From assembly GCA_965249765.1 (NCBI GenBank), contig CBDFMR010000005.1:2356001-2420000 (forward strand): 64,000 nt of DNA, written 5' to 3'. The DNA comes from CBDFMR01 sp965249765 (lineage in GTDB: Bacteria > Bacteroidota > Bacteroidia > Chitinophagales > Saprospiraceae). Each line of letters begins with the position of its first letter. The first letter of the stretch is position 1. A model generated the notes under the pieces. It worked only from the letters and a program-made list of their open reading frames with translations, did no database searches and was not told the DNA's origin. Positions 26,963 to 36,839 of this stretch are shown piece by piece. The position numbers and the translations under genes are program-made.

Positions 26963-29900
26963 TTATTCTATTATTAGTCTCTTGGTAACGGTAAAGTTGC
27001 CTATGGTGATCCTCTCCATATAAACACCTCTAATAAAAGAAGAGAGGTCGATTACGGATTGATTTTGAGTTTCCATTACCTTCCTTCCACTTACATCAGT
27101 GATTATTAATCTGGCACTTTCATCTCCCATTACATTGAGGACATCACTTGCGGGATTTGGAAATATATCAAGGATCTGCTCCATTCTTACCTCTTTCCAA
27201 TTGGACCAAATCTTGTCTCCATTTATGTCGATCGCAATAATACGGTAATGAATAACTTCATTGGGATATCTAGGGATATCGACAAAAGTGTAAGTGTGAT
27301 AACCGTTGTAATCTACCATTGCGATCATTTCCAAGTCGGTATCTAGTAATCTTTCAACTTCAAATGATTCTATGACTTTGTCGCCTTCATATATCCAATC
27401 TAAGAAGAAGGTGCCGTTGTCAGTGGCAATATCAAGATCAATTTCTTCCTCTGCAAGAGATCCTGCATTTATTACCCTAAGACAGCTTGTAGTGCAAAGT
27501 CCTATTTCATCACATATTTTATATGTCAATGAATCTCTTCCTACGAAACCTGTGTCAGGCACATAAGTAATCAGACCATTGCCCAATACCTGAGCTGTTC
27601 CATGTTCTGGAGCCACTTCGACGGTTAAAGAGCTAGAATCCAAATCATTATTAGGACCGTTATCATTGGCAAGGAAATCAACTGTAGTTCCATTGCCACC
27701 TGAGACTACTGACTCATCACATTCTGCCACAGGTGGCATGAGGTCAGGGCATACAACAACTGTCATCTGGACTTTATAACATCCCATATCTTCATTGTAT
27801 CTCTCAGTAATTTCAAGTTCCCAGGAAGTTAAGGTGGGCTGATCTTCATTAGTTAGGCCATCCATCATCTCGAGTATCCATGTGCCGGACATCCGCTCAC
27901 CCATAAAAATATCAAAGCTCTCATAAGGAGTATACGTTCCATTGTTAGTGGGTGGACAGGGAACTGGAGCATCTCCATCATGGCTAGTAAAGTTCATTAT
28001 CATATTCTCTGATCCCGGACAATGATCTCTAAAAACGTAGGCAGTTTTACCTGTAGGGCTTATCAACCTGAGTTAGATCTCTGATATGTCATTCTGCGTT
28101 ATTCTGACATTCCTTATTGATATCTTATCTACAAATCCGTCACCTACCATTTCGATAGAGCACATCGATGAGGCGGTTCCCTCAACAACACCTAAAGGAA
28201 GGTCGCTTCCAGAACTCGAGTGTTGGATAAGTTCAGATTGTGCTCTTTCAACACATACTCGATATTCAAATACGTCAGATCCAAAAAATCCTTCGTCAGC
28301 ATTGTAACTTAGATTACCAATATCATCAATCGATGCTTCACCATTAGATGGAGATTGAGTCAATACTATGTCCAAGTTGTAGTCGACATTATTAATGACC
28401 ATGTCATTATCAATCAGAGAAGCAAAAACACCTTCCCCATTGCAATCCATGAAATTGTCGTCATGTAAGAGCATGATGTCGCCAGAGCAATCAGAATTCT
28501 TATCCGTTACATCGAGCGTTACCTTTCCTTCCGAGCAACAACTATTATCAGAGTAGCAAACCATGTATTCAAACTCATCTGTTCCTGTGAATCCAATTTC
28601 CGGAATATTATTCAAAGTTACCATCTGCCTGCAACTCTACAATTCCATTAGAAGGAGGCATTATCAGACTGATGACAGAATTGCTTAGGTCATTCTCTCT
28701 GAGATCATTGCTCAATACCGAACCGTCAAACCCTTCATTTGCCATAAGTACGTAGTAGTCATTGGTTGCCGCACACTGGCTGACATCCGGATGAACTATA
28801 GGCAAGACATTTATGTACACCCATGCTTGGTCACATAATACCACGCTATTGTTGTCGCACACATGATATGCAAATGAATCTATCCCCACGAAGCCGTCAT
28901 TAGGTATGTAGGTAAACGCTCCACTAGCAGAATAGACAATCTGTCCATTGCTTGGATTCTTAACCAATACCGACAGGCCTAATAAGTCATCGCCTTCAGG
29001 ATCTGTATCATTGGAAAGTGTATTGCCAGAGATTTCTGTACCTTCAAACATCGAGAATTGATCATCTTGTATCCTGATGGTATTGTCATGAATTACGGTC
29101 AATCCTATCTCACCTTGCTCACAATTTCCCATCTCGTCACAGACCTGATACGTAATGACATCGACTCCTTGGAAGTCATTATCGGGTATATAGTTTATGC
29201 TTCCATCTGAGTTTATTATTGCAACACCATTACTTGGTGGGCTAACTATTGTTAGCGTAGTCGGATCAAGATCAAAACTGCCTGACTCATCATTGGATAG
29301 CGGAAATATATCCACAGCTCCATTCATATCCGCACACTCGCTATCAATTATTATTCTAGGAGGCTTGCAGACATCACCGCTTGTAAAATAAATATCTGAC
29401 AATCCAATAAGCTGCGTACCTAAAATATCACCATTGGAAATTCTTCCATAGTGATAATGTAATATTAAAGAATCCACGGGCCCAGATACACCGATGGTTA
29501 CATTTCCTCGTGTCACAAATGGATTACTCTCGACTTCTAGGCCAATAAAGCTGTCTGAGGCGTCAATGAAGTCTACATATACTCCTTTAGTGGATAGATT
29601 GTCATCTAAAATAATCAATGACAGATGAACCTGAGTATATCTTTACGGATACAGAGTCAGTCCAGGTGCCAAGACTATGTCGGTCAATATCTAGGAGCTT
29701 AAAGCTAAAGTCTTGTATAGGTGTTGAAAATTTAAGACTAGCATTAATGTAATCTTCTTGGTCTCCCTTAAGCGACATTACATATGGGTAAATTTCATTG
29801 CCCAAATACTCTTGAGACACGGAATTGTTGATACTTGAAGCACCTCCATCTGGAGCTTCATTTGTTAAAGTGAAGTTGAGAGCCTCAATCGCAAACGGCC

Positions 29901-30060
29901 CTAACGCCATATGCGAATAACTCAGATCATCAGGTAGTTGATCGCCCATATATGTTGTCCAATCAATATCATGAGGACACATTTGAGCAGTAGTAGAATT
30001 GAATGATGTCAAAACCAGACATAAAATGACTAAGACAAGGCTAGTGTTTCTTATTGGCAT
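26963..30060 (-). pseudogene. Decayed T9SS adhesin: cadherin/Ig-like repeats, P-domain, sorting domain
   Basis: Four consecutive minus-strand reading frames (29602-30060, 28608-29618, 28073-28624, 26963-28066) belong to one former protein of about 1030 residues. It had a signal peptide (cleavage near TTAQ), an N-terminal domain, four or five Ig/cadherin-like repeats with PSNGxxxxxxDGxxxYxPxxxFxGxDxFxYxVCD, a proprotein-convertase P-like domain (GTWILEMMDG, SWELEI) and a T9SS type A sorting domain (NPASDVLNVMGD, ending KRLIIE). Lesions: a +1 shift near 29610, one extra A near 28613 (GAATAATATT for GAATATATT), and an in-frame TAA at 28073-28075 between ISEI and LRLISPTGK. It was a surface or secreted adhesin. 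Confidence 0.85.
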
Positions 30061-30130
30061 AATTGGGTATTAGATGTTAATTAGACGAAATTACATATTA
30101 TAATTTAATCTAATATGATTATGGCAATTA

Positions 30131-30353
30131 GGGTGTATGACAAAATGCAGGATTTTCATTGTTATCTAGATTTCGCTTGTATCGTTTGTATGATTCTAAG
30201 CCTTGTAACATCAATCTGTTGTGATATACAACATCCCATGTGTCATGACATTCATCGTCCAAGGGGTCATGACCCCTTGGAGTAATCCCGAACCAAACTT
30301 ATAAATGTGCCCAATAAAAAAAATGACCTCAACCTGCATTTTGTCATACACCC
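30131..30353. mobile_element. 223-bp MITE-like non-autonomous element
   Basis: The first 21 bases (30131-30151, starting GGGTGTATGACAAAATGCAG) are the exact reverse complement of the last 21 (30333-30353). The element is flanked on both sides by AATTA (30126-30130 and 30354-30358), a probable 5-bp target-site duplication. Inside are two perfect palindromes, TGTCATGACA (30241-30250) and a 22-bp one at 30259-30280 built from CCAAGGGGTCA. There is no ORF for a transposase. The element sits between the decayed adhesin and glmM. The parent IS family is not identified. Confidence 0.8.
30259..30280. repeat. Perfect 22-bp palindrome inside the MITE-like element
   Basis: CCAAGGGGTCA is followed directly by its reverse complement TGACCCCTTGG. 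It could form a cruciform or hairpin and lies close to a second palindrome, TGTCATGACA, at 30241. Confidence 0.9.
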
Positions 30354-30408
30354 AATTATCTTGCCAATATTATTCACAGCCCCTTATCTCATAAAATTAT
30401 AATAATCA

Positions 30409-30416
30409 TAGATTTG
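30409..30416 (+). promoter_or_regulatory. -7 promoter element TAGATTTG before glmM
   Basis: TAGATTTG fits TAnnTTTG and is followed by CAC, a typical context of strong promoters in the phylum; it lies about 18 bases before the GTG start. No clear TTG -33 element is present. Confidence 0.45.
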
Positions 30417-30434
30417 CACTAAAAGGATTAAGAA

Positions 30435-31811
30435 GTGAGTATAAAGAAGACAATATCTGGAATCAGGGGTACCATTGGAGGACGTCCGGGAGATAACCTC
30501 ACTCCCATTGATGTTGTAGAATGTACTGCTGGTTTTGGACAATGGATCATCAGGACTGGTAAGAAACGTGAGGTAATTGTTGGTCGTGATGGAAGAATCT
30601 CTGGCCCCATTGTCAGCAGTCTTGCAATTGATACCTTGCTTTCAATGGGCATCGATGTAATTGATTTGGGCCCTAGTACTACCCCTACTGTAGAAATGGC
30701 GGTTATACACCTTGAGGCCGGTGCTGGCATTATTTTTACGGCCAGTCACAATGCCCGACAATGGAATGCACTCAAATTTCTTAATGATAAGGGAGAATTT
30801 ATCTCGGCCACTGATGGCAAAAATATCCTAAAATTTATTGAAGAAGGTGATCTTGACTTTTGCCAGATTGATGAATTAGGCAGATGCGAGCATCTTGATG
30901 GTATGATAGACATGCATATTGAGAAGATTCTCTCCCTCCCTTATATAGACACACAGAAAATCAAGTCGAAAAAATTTCATGTAATTGTCGACTGTATTAA
31001 TAGTACAGGAGCAATTTCAATACCTCCTTTACTTGATAGACTAGGTTGTTCGTACTCACTGATCAATCAAGAAATGAATGGAGAATTTGCCCATAATCCA
31101 GAACCGCTTCCCGCTCATTTGCAATCACTTTCTAATGCAGTAAAAGAAAGTAAGGCTGACTTGGGTATTGCTGTTGATCCTGATGTTGACCGTCTTGCAT
31201 TTGTGTCGGAGAATGGTGAGATTTTTGGTGAAGAATATACCATCGTAGCTGCTGCAGATTTCATTCTTGGAAAAAAGAAAGGAAATACAGTGTCCAACCT
31301 ATCATCTTCTCGTGCCCTGTCTGACATCACCCGACGCCATGGCGGGGAGTATTCAGCATCTGCTGTCGGTGAGGTTAATGTTGTTGACGAAATGAAAAGA
31401 ACTCATGCTGTCATTGGAGGTGAAGGGAACGGAGGAGTCATACTACCAGATTTACATTACGGTAGGGATGCATTGGCAGGAATAGCACTGGTACTTAATC
31501 TTCTTGCCGAAAGGGATATATCCTTGTCTCAATTGAGAGAAAGCTACCCAGCATATGAAATAAGAAAACATAAAATTGATATCGACGATATCGGAGACCT
31601 CGATATGGTTGTGGCCAAACTAAAAGAAAAATATTCACAAGAGGCGGTGACGACTATTGACGGAGTAAAGATTGACTTTGCCCATGGCTGGGTGCACCTA
31701 AGAGCATCCAACACTGAGCCTATACTTAGGATCTACTCTGAGTCAAAAGACGGAGCGACAGCTGATCAATTAGCTACAATGATTAAAAAGGATTTGCGAG
31801 AATTGACTTAA
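30435..31811 (+). CDS. glmM: Phosphoglucosamine mutase-type phosphohexomutase
   Basis: The 458-residue alpha-D-phosphohexomutase starts at GTG 30435. FGTSGIRG of the family appears as ISGIRGTIGG, the phosphoserine loop is TASHNARQWN, the Mg-binding loop is DPDVDRLAFV, the sugar-binding loop is GGEGNGGVI and the phosphate-binding loop RASNTEPILRIYSES. It interconverts glucosamine 6-phosphate and 1-phosphate for UDP-GlcNAc and cell wall/LPS synthesis. Homologues acting on mannose or glucose phosphate have a similar layout, so the substrate is inferred from Bacteroidota annotation practice. Confidence 0.88.
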   Translation: MSIKKTISGIRGTIGGRPGDNLTPIDVVECTAGFGQWIIRTGKKREVIVGRDGRISGPIVSSLAIDTLLSMGIDVIDLGPSTTPTVEMAVIHLEAGAGIIFTASHNARQWNALKFLNDKGEFISATDGKNILKFIEEGDLDFCQIDELGRCEHLDGMIDMHIEKILSLPYIDTQKIKSKKFHVIVDCINSTGAISIPPLLDRLGCSYSLINQEMNGEFAHNPEPLPAHLQSLSNAVKESKADLGIAVDPDVDRLAFVSENGEIFGEEYTIVAAADFILGKKKGNTVSNLSSSRALSDITRRHGGEYSASAVGEVNVVDEMKRTHAVIGGEGNGGVILPDLHYGRDALAGIALVLNLLAERDISLSQLRESYPAYEIRKHKIDIDDIGDLDMVVAKLKEKYSQEAVTTIDGVKIDFAHGWVHLRASNTEPILRIYSESKDGATADQLATMIKKDLRELT

Positions 31812-31820
31812 TTTCAAAGC

Positions 31821-33293
31821 ATGCATCAAGAATATTTCGACAAGTTCAGAAAGCACATTATCGGTATTGCCCAAGACTTTGAATCACCTTTCGGGACACA
31901 GCGGATCTGCTATGCCGACTGGACAGCGAGTGGAAGACTGTACAGGCCTATCGAGGACATTCTTTCATCACATATTGCTCCTTTTGTAGGTAATACCCAT
32001 ACCGAAACATCAGTCACTGGAAGTAGTATGACTTTAGCCTATCATCATGCAAAGGACATCATTAAAAAGCATGTAAACGCTACGGATAATGATATACTCA
32101 TTTCATCAAATAGTGGGATGACAGGCGTTGTCAATAAATTACAGCGTATTCTAGGTTTAAAAGTCCATGAGTCATTCAGGTCAGAACTTTCAATGCATGA
32201 AGATGAAAAACCGCTTGTATTGGTCTCTCACATGGAACACCACTCCAACCAAACCTCCTGGATAGAGACCATTGCAGATGTAAAGGTCATTGGTGCAACA
32301 CCCGAGGGACTAGTTGACATGAACCACCTTAAGGAGCTGTTGGAGACGTATGAGAACCGGAAACGCATCTATTGCGCAGTCACATCATGTAGTAATGTTA
32401 CTGGCATCATGACTCCTTATCATGAAATTGCAAAACTCGTTCATCAATACGAAGGATACTGCTTTGTTGACTTTGCATGTTCGGCACCCTATATAGATAT
32501 AAATATGCACCCTGCTGATCCTAAGGAAAAATTGGATGCTATATACTTCTCACCGCACAAATTCTTAGGGGGCCCATCCAGTTCAGGAATATTGATATTC
32601 TGTCAGTCGCAATACAACAATAAGATTCCCGATAACCCCGGTGGAGGAACAGTAGACTGGACCAATCCATGGGGTGAACATCGATACTTTGAAGAAATAG
32701 AAGCCCGGGAAGATGGGGGTACTCCGTCGTTTATCCAAACAATGCGGGTCGCCCTGTGTGTCAAGCTTAAAGAGGAAATGAAAACCTCAATGATACTTGA
32801 GCGAGAACACTTCATGGTCGAAAGAATCTTCGGTAGGTTAATGCCCATTGCTAACCTGCACTTGCTAGCAGAAAACATTACAGATCGATTGGGAGTTATT
32901 TCTTTCTATATAGATGACCTTCATTACAACCTCGGAGTTAAATTACTAAATGACAGATATGGAATCCAAGTGAGGGGAGGTTGTTCGTGTGCTGGAACTT
33001 ATGGTCATTATCTTCTGGAAGTATCCTATGAAAAATCAAAAGCCATTACAAATCTCATAGACGAAGGTGATCGTACGCTGAAACCGGGATGGATAAGAAT
33101 GTCAATACATCCTACTATGACTGATGAAGAATTAGAATACATACTGACGGCAATTGAAAGTCTATCTGCCCACCATAAGTCGTGGTCAGAGGATTATACT
33201 TACTGTTCACGGAAGAATGAATTTTCTTACAACGGCAAGGATGATTGTAATGAAAATCTGGTCCAAGAGTGGTTTAGTAAAGCCTTAGTTTGA
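31821..33293 (+). CDS. Class V aminotransferase-fold PLP enzyme (cysteine desulfurase-like)
   Basis: The 490-residue protein is a fold-type I, class V PLP enzyme: VSHMEHHSN (substrate/PLP region), VDFACSAPYIDINM, and the PLP lysine in SPHKFLGGP. The loop RGGCSCAGTYGHYLL holds the only cysteines near the place of the desulfurase active-site Cys. It is longer than SufS (about 405 residues). The next gene, overlapping by one base, is a NifS/IscS-type desulfurase, so a role in sulfur mobilisation is plausible but unproven. Confidence 0.75.
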   Translation: MHQEYFDKFRKHIIGIAQDFESPFGTQRICYADWTASGRLYRPIEDILSSHIAPFVGNTHTETSVTGSSMTLAYHHAKDIIKKHVNATDNDILISSNSGMTGVVNKLQRILGLKVHESFRSELSMHEDEKPLVLVSHMEHHSNQTSWIETIADVKVIGATPEGLVDMNHLKELLETYENRKRIYCAVTSCSNVTGIMTPYHEIAKLVHQYEGYCFVDFACSAPYIDINMHPADPKEKLDAIYFSPHKFLGGPSSSGILIFCQSQYNNKIPDNPGGGTVDWTNPWGEHRYFEEIEAREDGGTPSFIQTMRVALCVKLKEEMKTSMILEREHFMVERIFGRLMPIANLHLLAENITDRLGVISFYIDDLHYNLGVKLLNDRYGIQVRGGCSCAGTYGHYLLEVSYEKSKAITNLIDEGDRTLKPGWIRMSIHPTMTDEELEYILTAIESLSAHHKSWSEDYTYCSRKNEFSYNGKDDCNENLVQEWFSKALV

Positions 33294-34411
33294 TGAATAA
33301 GATATATCTTGACAATGCGGCAACCACCCCACTTCTACCGGAGGTGGCTGATCTTATCGATGACATCAATAGGCATCATTATGGCAATCCTTCTTCTATT
33401 CATTCTCTTGGCAGAAAGTCAAAGGTTATTCTGGAATCTGCACGCAAGGACATGGCAGAATTGTTGAATTGCGGGCTGGGAGAAATGTTCTTTACCTCAT
33501 GTGCTACAGAGTCTCATGCCCTATTGTTGCATGGAGCAGTTAATGATCTGGGTGTAGAATGTATCATTTCATCGCAAATCGAACATCACTGCATCCTCCA
33601 CTTGCTGGAAGCTATGCCGATTAAAGTCGTATACCTAGATAACGACGTTCATGGGAATGTTGATCTAGGTCAGCTAAGCACATTGCTCGAGGATTCATCT
33701 ATGAAGACTATGGTTTCTCTTATGCATGTCAATAATGAACTTGGTACAATTTTACCAATGGAAGAAGTTGCGAAAATTTGCGAAGAGAATAGTGCATTGT
33801 TTCATAGCGATACCGTACAGTCTGTGGGGAAATTGAATTTAAACCTGACCGATACTTCTCTTCACTTCGCTGCAGGCTCAGCACATAAGTTTCATGGCCC
33901 CAAGGGAATCGGATTTGCTTACATAAGTGATGATCACGAAATTTCACCGATGTTGGTTGGTGGTTCGCAAGAGAGAAATATGCGATCAGGAACAGAGAAT
34001 GTAGCATATGCTGCAGGTATGGCACTGGCGCTTAAGCTAGCTTTGATACAACGAGAAGAGAGAACGCAAAAGATCCAATCTCTTAAGTCGAGATTCAAGA
34101 CAAAATTAAAGGACAAGATTAGCGGAGTCTCTTTTAATGGTCCTTGTAATGTTGATGAAATTTATGCCATATGTAGTGTTTCTTTTCCCGATCACCCTAA
34201 GGCTGATTTACTACCTTTTAATCTTGACATAGCAGGAATCTGTTGCTCTGCTGGTAGTGCCTGCAGCTCTGGTGTGGAGCACGATTCTCATGTATTGAAG
34301 GCCATCAACCATGACTCTTCTCGGAAGACAATAAGATTTAGCTTTTCTCACTTCAATACTGATGAAGAAATCGATACTACTGTCGATGTACTTTCTCGCC
34401 TTTTTGAATAG
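33293..34411 (+). CDS. NifS/IscS-type cysteine desulfurase
   Basis: The protein starts at ATG 33293, overlapping the previous TGA by one base, and has 372 residues. MNKIYLDNAATTPLLPEV is the standard start; GNPSSIHSLGRK, SSQIEHHC, VQSVGKL and the PLP lysine in SAHKFHGPKG follow. The active-site Cys loop is CCSAGSACSSG, the short flexible group I loop typical of IscS/NifS. The enzyme converts cysteine to alanine and a persulfide for Fe-S clusters or tRNA thiolation. No IscU gene is adjacent. Confidence 0.92.
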   Translation: MNKIYLDNAATTPLLPEVADLIDDINRHHYGNPSSIHSLGRKSKVILESARKDMAELLNCGLGEMFFTSCATESHALLLHGAVNDLGVECIISSQIEHHCILHLLEAMPIKVVYLDNDVHGNVDLGQLSTLLEDSSMKTMVSLMHVNNELGTILPMEEVAKICEENSALFHSDTVQSVGKLNLNLTDTSLHFAAGSAHKFHGPKGIGFAYISDDHEISPMLVGGSQERNMRSGTENVAYAAGMALALKLALIQREERTQKIQSLKSRFKTKLKDKISGVSFNGPCNVDEIYAICSVSFPDHPKADLLPFNLDIAGICCSAGSACSSGVEHDSHVLKAINHDSSRKTIRFSFSHFNTDEEIDTTVDVLSRLFE

Positions 34412-34413
34412 AA

Positions 34414-35457
34414 GTGAAAAGCAATCACCACACATACATGCAACATTGTTTTGACCTTGCCATCAGGGCTGGAAAAAAAGTCCGCTCCAATCCTCCCGTG
34501 GGGGCTGTTGTTGTTGCTCAAGATGGATGTATTATTGGATCTGGATATCATAGGCACTACGGGGGACCCCATGCAGAAATAAATGCATTGGAATCTGTTG
34601 CTGAAGATGATAAGGAGAAGCTTGATCTGTCGACGCTATATGTGAGTCTGGAGCCTTGTTGCATTCACTCTAAAACCCCACCTTGTACAGATGCCATTTT
34701 AAAAGCAGGAATAAGGAAAGTAGTCGTCAGCGCCTTGGATCCTAATCCGGAAATGAATGGAAAGGGCGTAGAATTTTTAAGAGAGCAAGACATTGATGTA
34801 ACTTCTGGTGTATGTAAGGAGAAGGGTGATCATTTGATAAGAAGATTTAGAGTTAATATTTTAGAGAAACGGCCATTTGTCTTGGTAAAATGGGCTGAAA
34901 GCAGAGATGGTTTCATAGGTAGAGAAAATGAACGAATTTCTATATCTAATCAGTACAGCAATGTCTACGTTCATAGACTAAGGAGCCAAGTAGATGCGAT
35001 CATGGTCGGCACCAATACCGCTGTGGTAGATAATCCCCTGCTCACTACCCGATTGTTCCTAGGAAGTAACCCCCTTCGTATCGTAATGGATAATAATGAA
35101 AGGATTCCTAAGACACATCATCTTATCAGTGATGATAATCCTACGCTTATCGTAACGGGTAAGGCCGATTATGCCCCATGTGGTAAAGAAATATTGCTGC
35201 ATGAGGGAGATATTAAGTCACTCTTAGATAATCTTTATAATAAGGGAATCTGTAGCCTAATGCTTGAGGGAGGAAAGACAATGATAAATTACTTTAAACA
35301 AGAGAATCTCGTCGATGAGGTTGTGGTTATTAAGTCAGAAGAACTTCTTTTCCAAGGAATCAGGAGCCCTACAATTGACGGGGAAATGTGTGATCGTAAG
35401 GTGCTAGATAGCAATGAATTACTAACATTTAGACCGTATCAAGCGATAAACAGTTAA
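34414..35457 (+). CDS. ribD: Riboflavin biosynthesis protein RibD (deaminase/reductase)
   Basis: The 347-residue bifunctional enzyme has an N-terminal cytidine-deaminase-type domain: PHAEINAL (zinc His-53, Glu-55) and EPCCIHSKTPPCTDAIL (zinc Cys-82 or 83 and Cys-91). The C-terminal reductase domain has VKWAESRDGFIG, RSQVDAIMVGTNTAVVDNP and LMLEGGKTM. Together they catalyse the deamination and side-chain reduction steps of riboflavin synthesis. The GTG start at 34414 puts HHTYMQHCFDLA in the family's normal place; ATG 34438 is an alternative. It starts three bases after the desulfurase stop. Confidence 0.95.
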   Translation: MKSNHHTYMQHCFDLAIRAGKKVRSNPPVGAVVVAQDGCIIGSGYHRHYGGPHAEINALESVAEDDKEKLDLSTLYVSLEPCCIHSKTPPCTDAILKAGIRKVVVSALDPNPEMNGKGVEFLREQDIDVTSGVCKEKGDHLIRRFRVNILEKRPFVLVKWAESRDGFIGRENERISISNQYSNVYVHRLRSQVDAIMVGTNTAVVDNPLLTTRLFLGSNPLRIVMDNNERIPKTHHLISDDNPTLIVTGKADYAPCGKEILLHEGDIKSLLDNLYNKGICSLMLEGGKTMINYFKQENLVDEVVVIKSEELLFQGIRSPTIDGEMCDRKVLDSNELLTFRPYQAINS

Positions 35458-35552
35458 AGTTCTTTTAAAAGAGACAGGCATGAAACCTCCTTAGTTGTAA
35501 ATGTAGTTTCATTGTCGTTACTTTGTTTATGTCAAGCTTACTATTGAATTAA

Positions 35553-36125
35553 ATGATGGAAAGGATTTCGCTTAGGATTGGAACACTTCTGCTGGCTTCC
35601 TTATTCGTTTTTACGACACTTTCTAGCCAAGAGAGAGTCAAGTGGCTCACATGGGAGGATGCACTTGCTATGTCCAAGGTTGAGAAAAAGAAGGTCATTA
35701 TAGATGTCTATACTGACTGGTGTCGCTATTGTAAAAAAATGGATAAGGCTACTTTTCAAAATCCTGATGTTGCGAAGTATATCAATGAAAATTACTACGC
35801 CATTAAGTTCAATGCAGAGCGACGTGAAGACATCGAGTTCAAGGGCAATACTTATAAATTTGTAAGAGGAGGCCGACGAGGCTATCATGAGCTTGCTGCA
35901 CAACTCCTCAAAGGAGATATGAAATACCCTACTACGGTATTCCTTGATGAGGATCTCAACGTAATCCAACCCTTGGGTGGATATCAAGATGCGAGTACCA
36001 TGGAGATGATTATATCATACTTTGGTGAAGATCACCATAAGACTACTCCATGGCAGAGGTATGCTTCTAAGTACCATAAGAAAAGCATTCAGTCACAATC
36101 TGTGATTAGAAGAAAGAATCATTAA
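35553..36125 (+). CDS. Exported thioredoxin-fold protein
   Basis: The 190-residue protein has a signal peptide (cleavage near LSSQ) and one thioredoxin-like domain of the thioredoxin_7/DUF255-like type. The redox motif is WCRYC in DVYTDWCRYCKKMDKATF, and the cis-Pro is in KYPTTVFLDED. It is expected to act in the periplasm on thiol or disulfide substrates, for example cytochrome maturation or repair. The basic C-terminal tail (after about 165) is not conserved. The -7-like TTACTTTG with TTG twenty bases upstream may be the promoter. Confidence 0.82.
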   Translation: MMERISLRIGTLLLASLFVFTTLSSQERVKWLTWEDALAMSKVEKKKVIIDVYTDWCRYCKKMDKATFQNPDVAKYINENYYAIKFNAERREDIEFKGNTYKFVRGGRRGYHELAAQLLKGDMKYPTTVFLDEDLNVIQPLGGYQDASTMEMIISYFGEDHHKTTPWQRYASKYHKKSIQSQSVIRRKNH

Positions 36126-36254
36126 ACCTTTAGACTTGTCTGGTCAATATACCATTTAAGCCAATTAAGTAGTAAAAAGTGATTGCGGTTGTATCCTAGA
36201 ATAAAGACTCACAACGCAACTACTTATACCATATAATTCGTCTATACTAAAACG

Positions 36255-36839
36255 TTGTTGGTACAATTAAATATATCACACTTCATCCAAGGGCTTTGTG
36301 AGGGTGATGCTGTTGCTCAAAAGAGAATATTTGAGCATTACTATCCCTATGCAATGTCGATAGCATTGCGGTACACTAAAGATACACAACAAGCAGAAGA
36401 GGTTGTCAATGACTCGTTCATGAAGGCTTTTGATAAAATAGGCTCCTATCTCCAATCTGCTCCTTTTAAATCATGGTTATCTAAAATTGTAGTTAATACA
36501 AGCATAGATAAAATTAGAACGGAAAAAAGGCAACCAATCTTCGCAGAACTTAATGATGGTGATACAATTCATATGACCAATCATTTTGACCCTGAAGATG
36601 CTTTTAAAAGGAACATTGCAGAAGAGAAAATACTCAAGGTCATACAGTCTCTTCCCAAGCAATATAAACTCGTGTTTAATATGTATGTATTTGAAGGATA
36701 TAAGCACAGAGAGATTGCAGATATCCTGGGTATTTCCCAGAGCACATCGAAAACGAATTACCTCAGAGCTAAGGGGCAGGTAATGAAAAAAATTAAAATG
36801 ATGCCTGAATTTTCGACACAAGTAACAACTTCATTATGA
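36255..36839 (+). CDS. ECF sigma factor
   Basis: The 194-residue sigma-70 family protein has region 2 (AQKRIFEHYYPYAMSIALRY, then AEEVVNDSFMKAFDKI) and region 4 with helix-turn-helix (YKHREIADILGISQSTSKTN). It lacks region 3, so it is ECF type. The best start is TTG 36255, since no ATG occurs before residue 33. Its stop overlaps the ATG of the next gene by four bases (ATGA). The overlap implies that the downstream membrane protein controls it, as anti-sigma genes usually do. Confidence 0.93.
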   Translation: MLVQLNISHFIQGLCEGDAVAQKRIFEHYYPYAMSIALRYTKDTQQAEEVVNDSFMKAFDKIGSYLQSAPFKSWLSKIVVNTSIDKIRTEKRQPIFAELNDGDTIHMTNHFDPEDAFKRNIAEEKILKVIQSLPKQYKLVFNMYVFEGYKHREIADILGISQSTSKTNYLRAKGQVMKKIKMMPEFSTQVTTSL

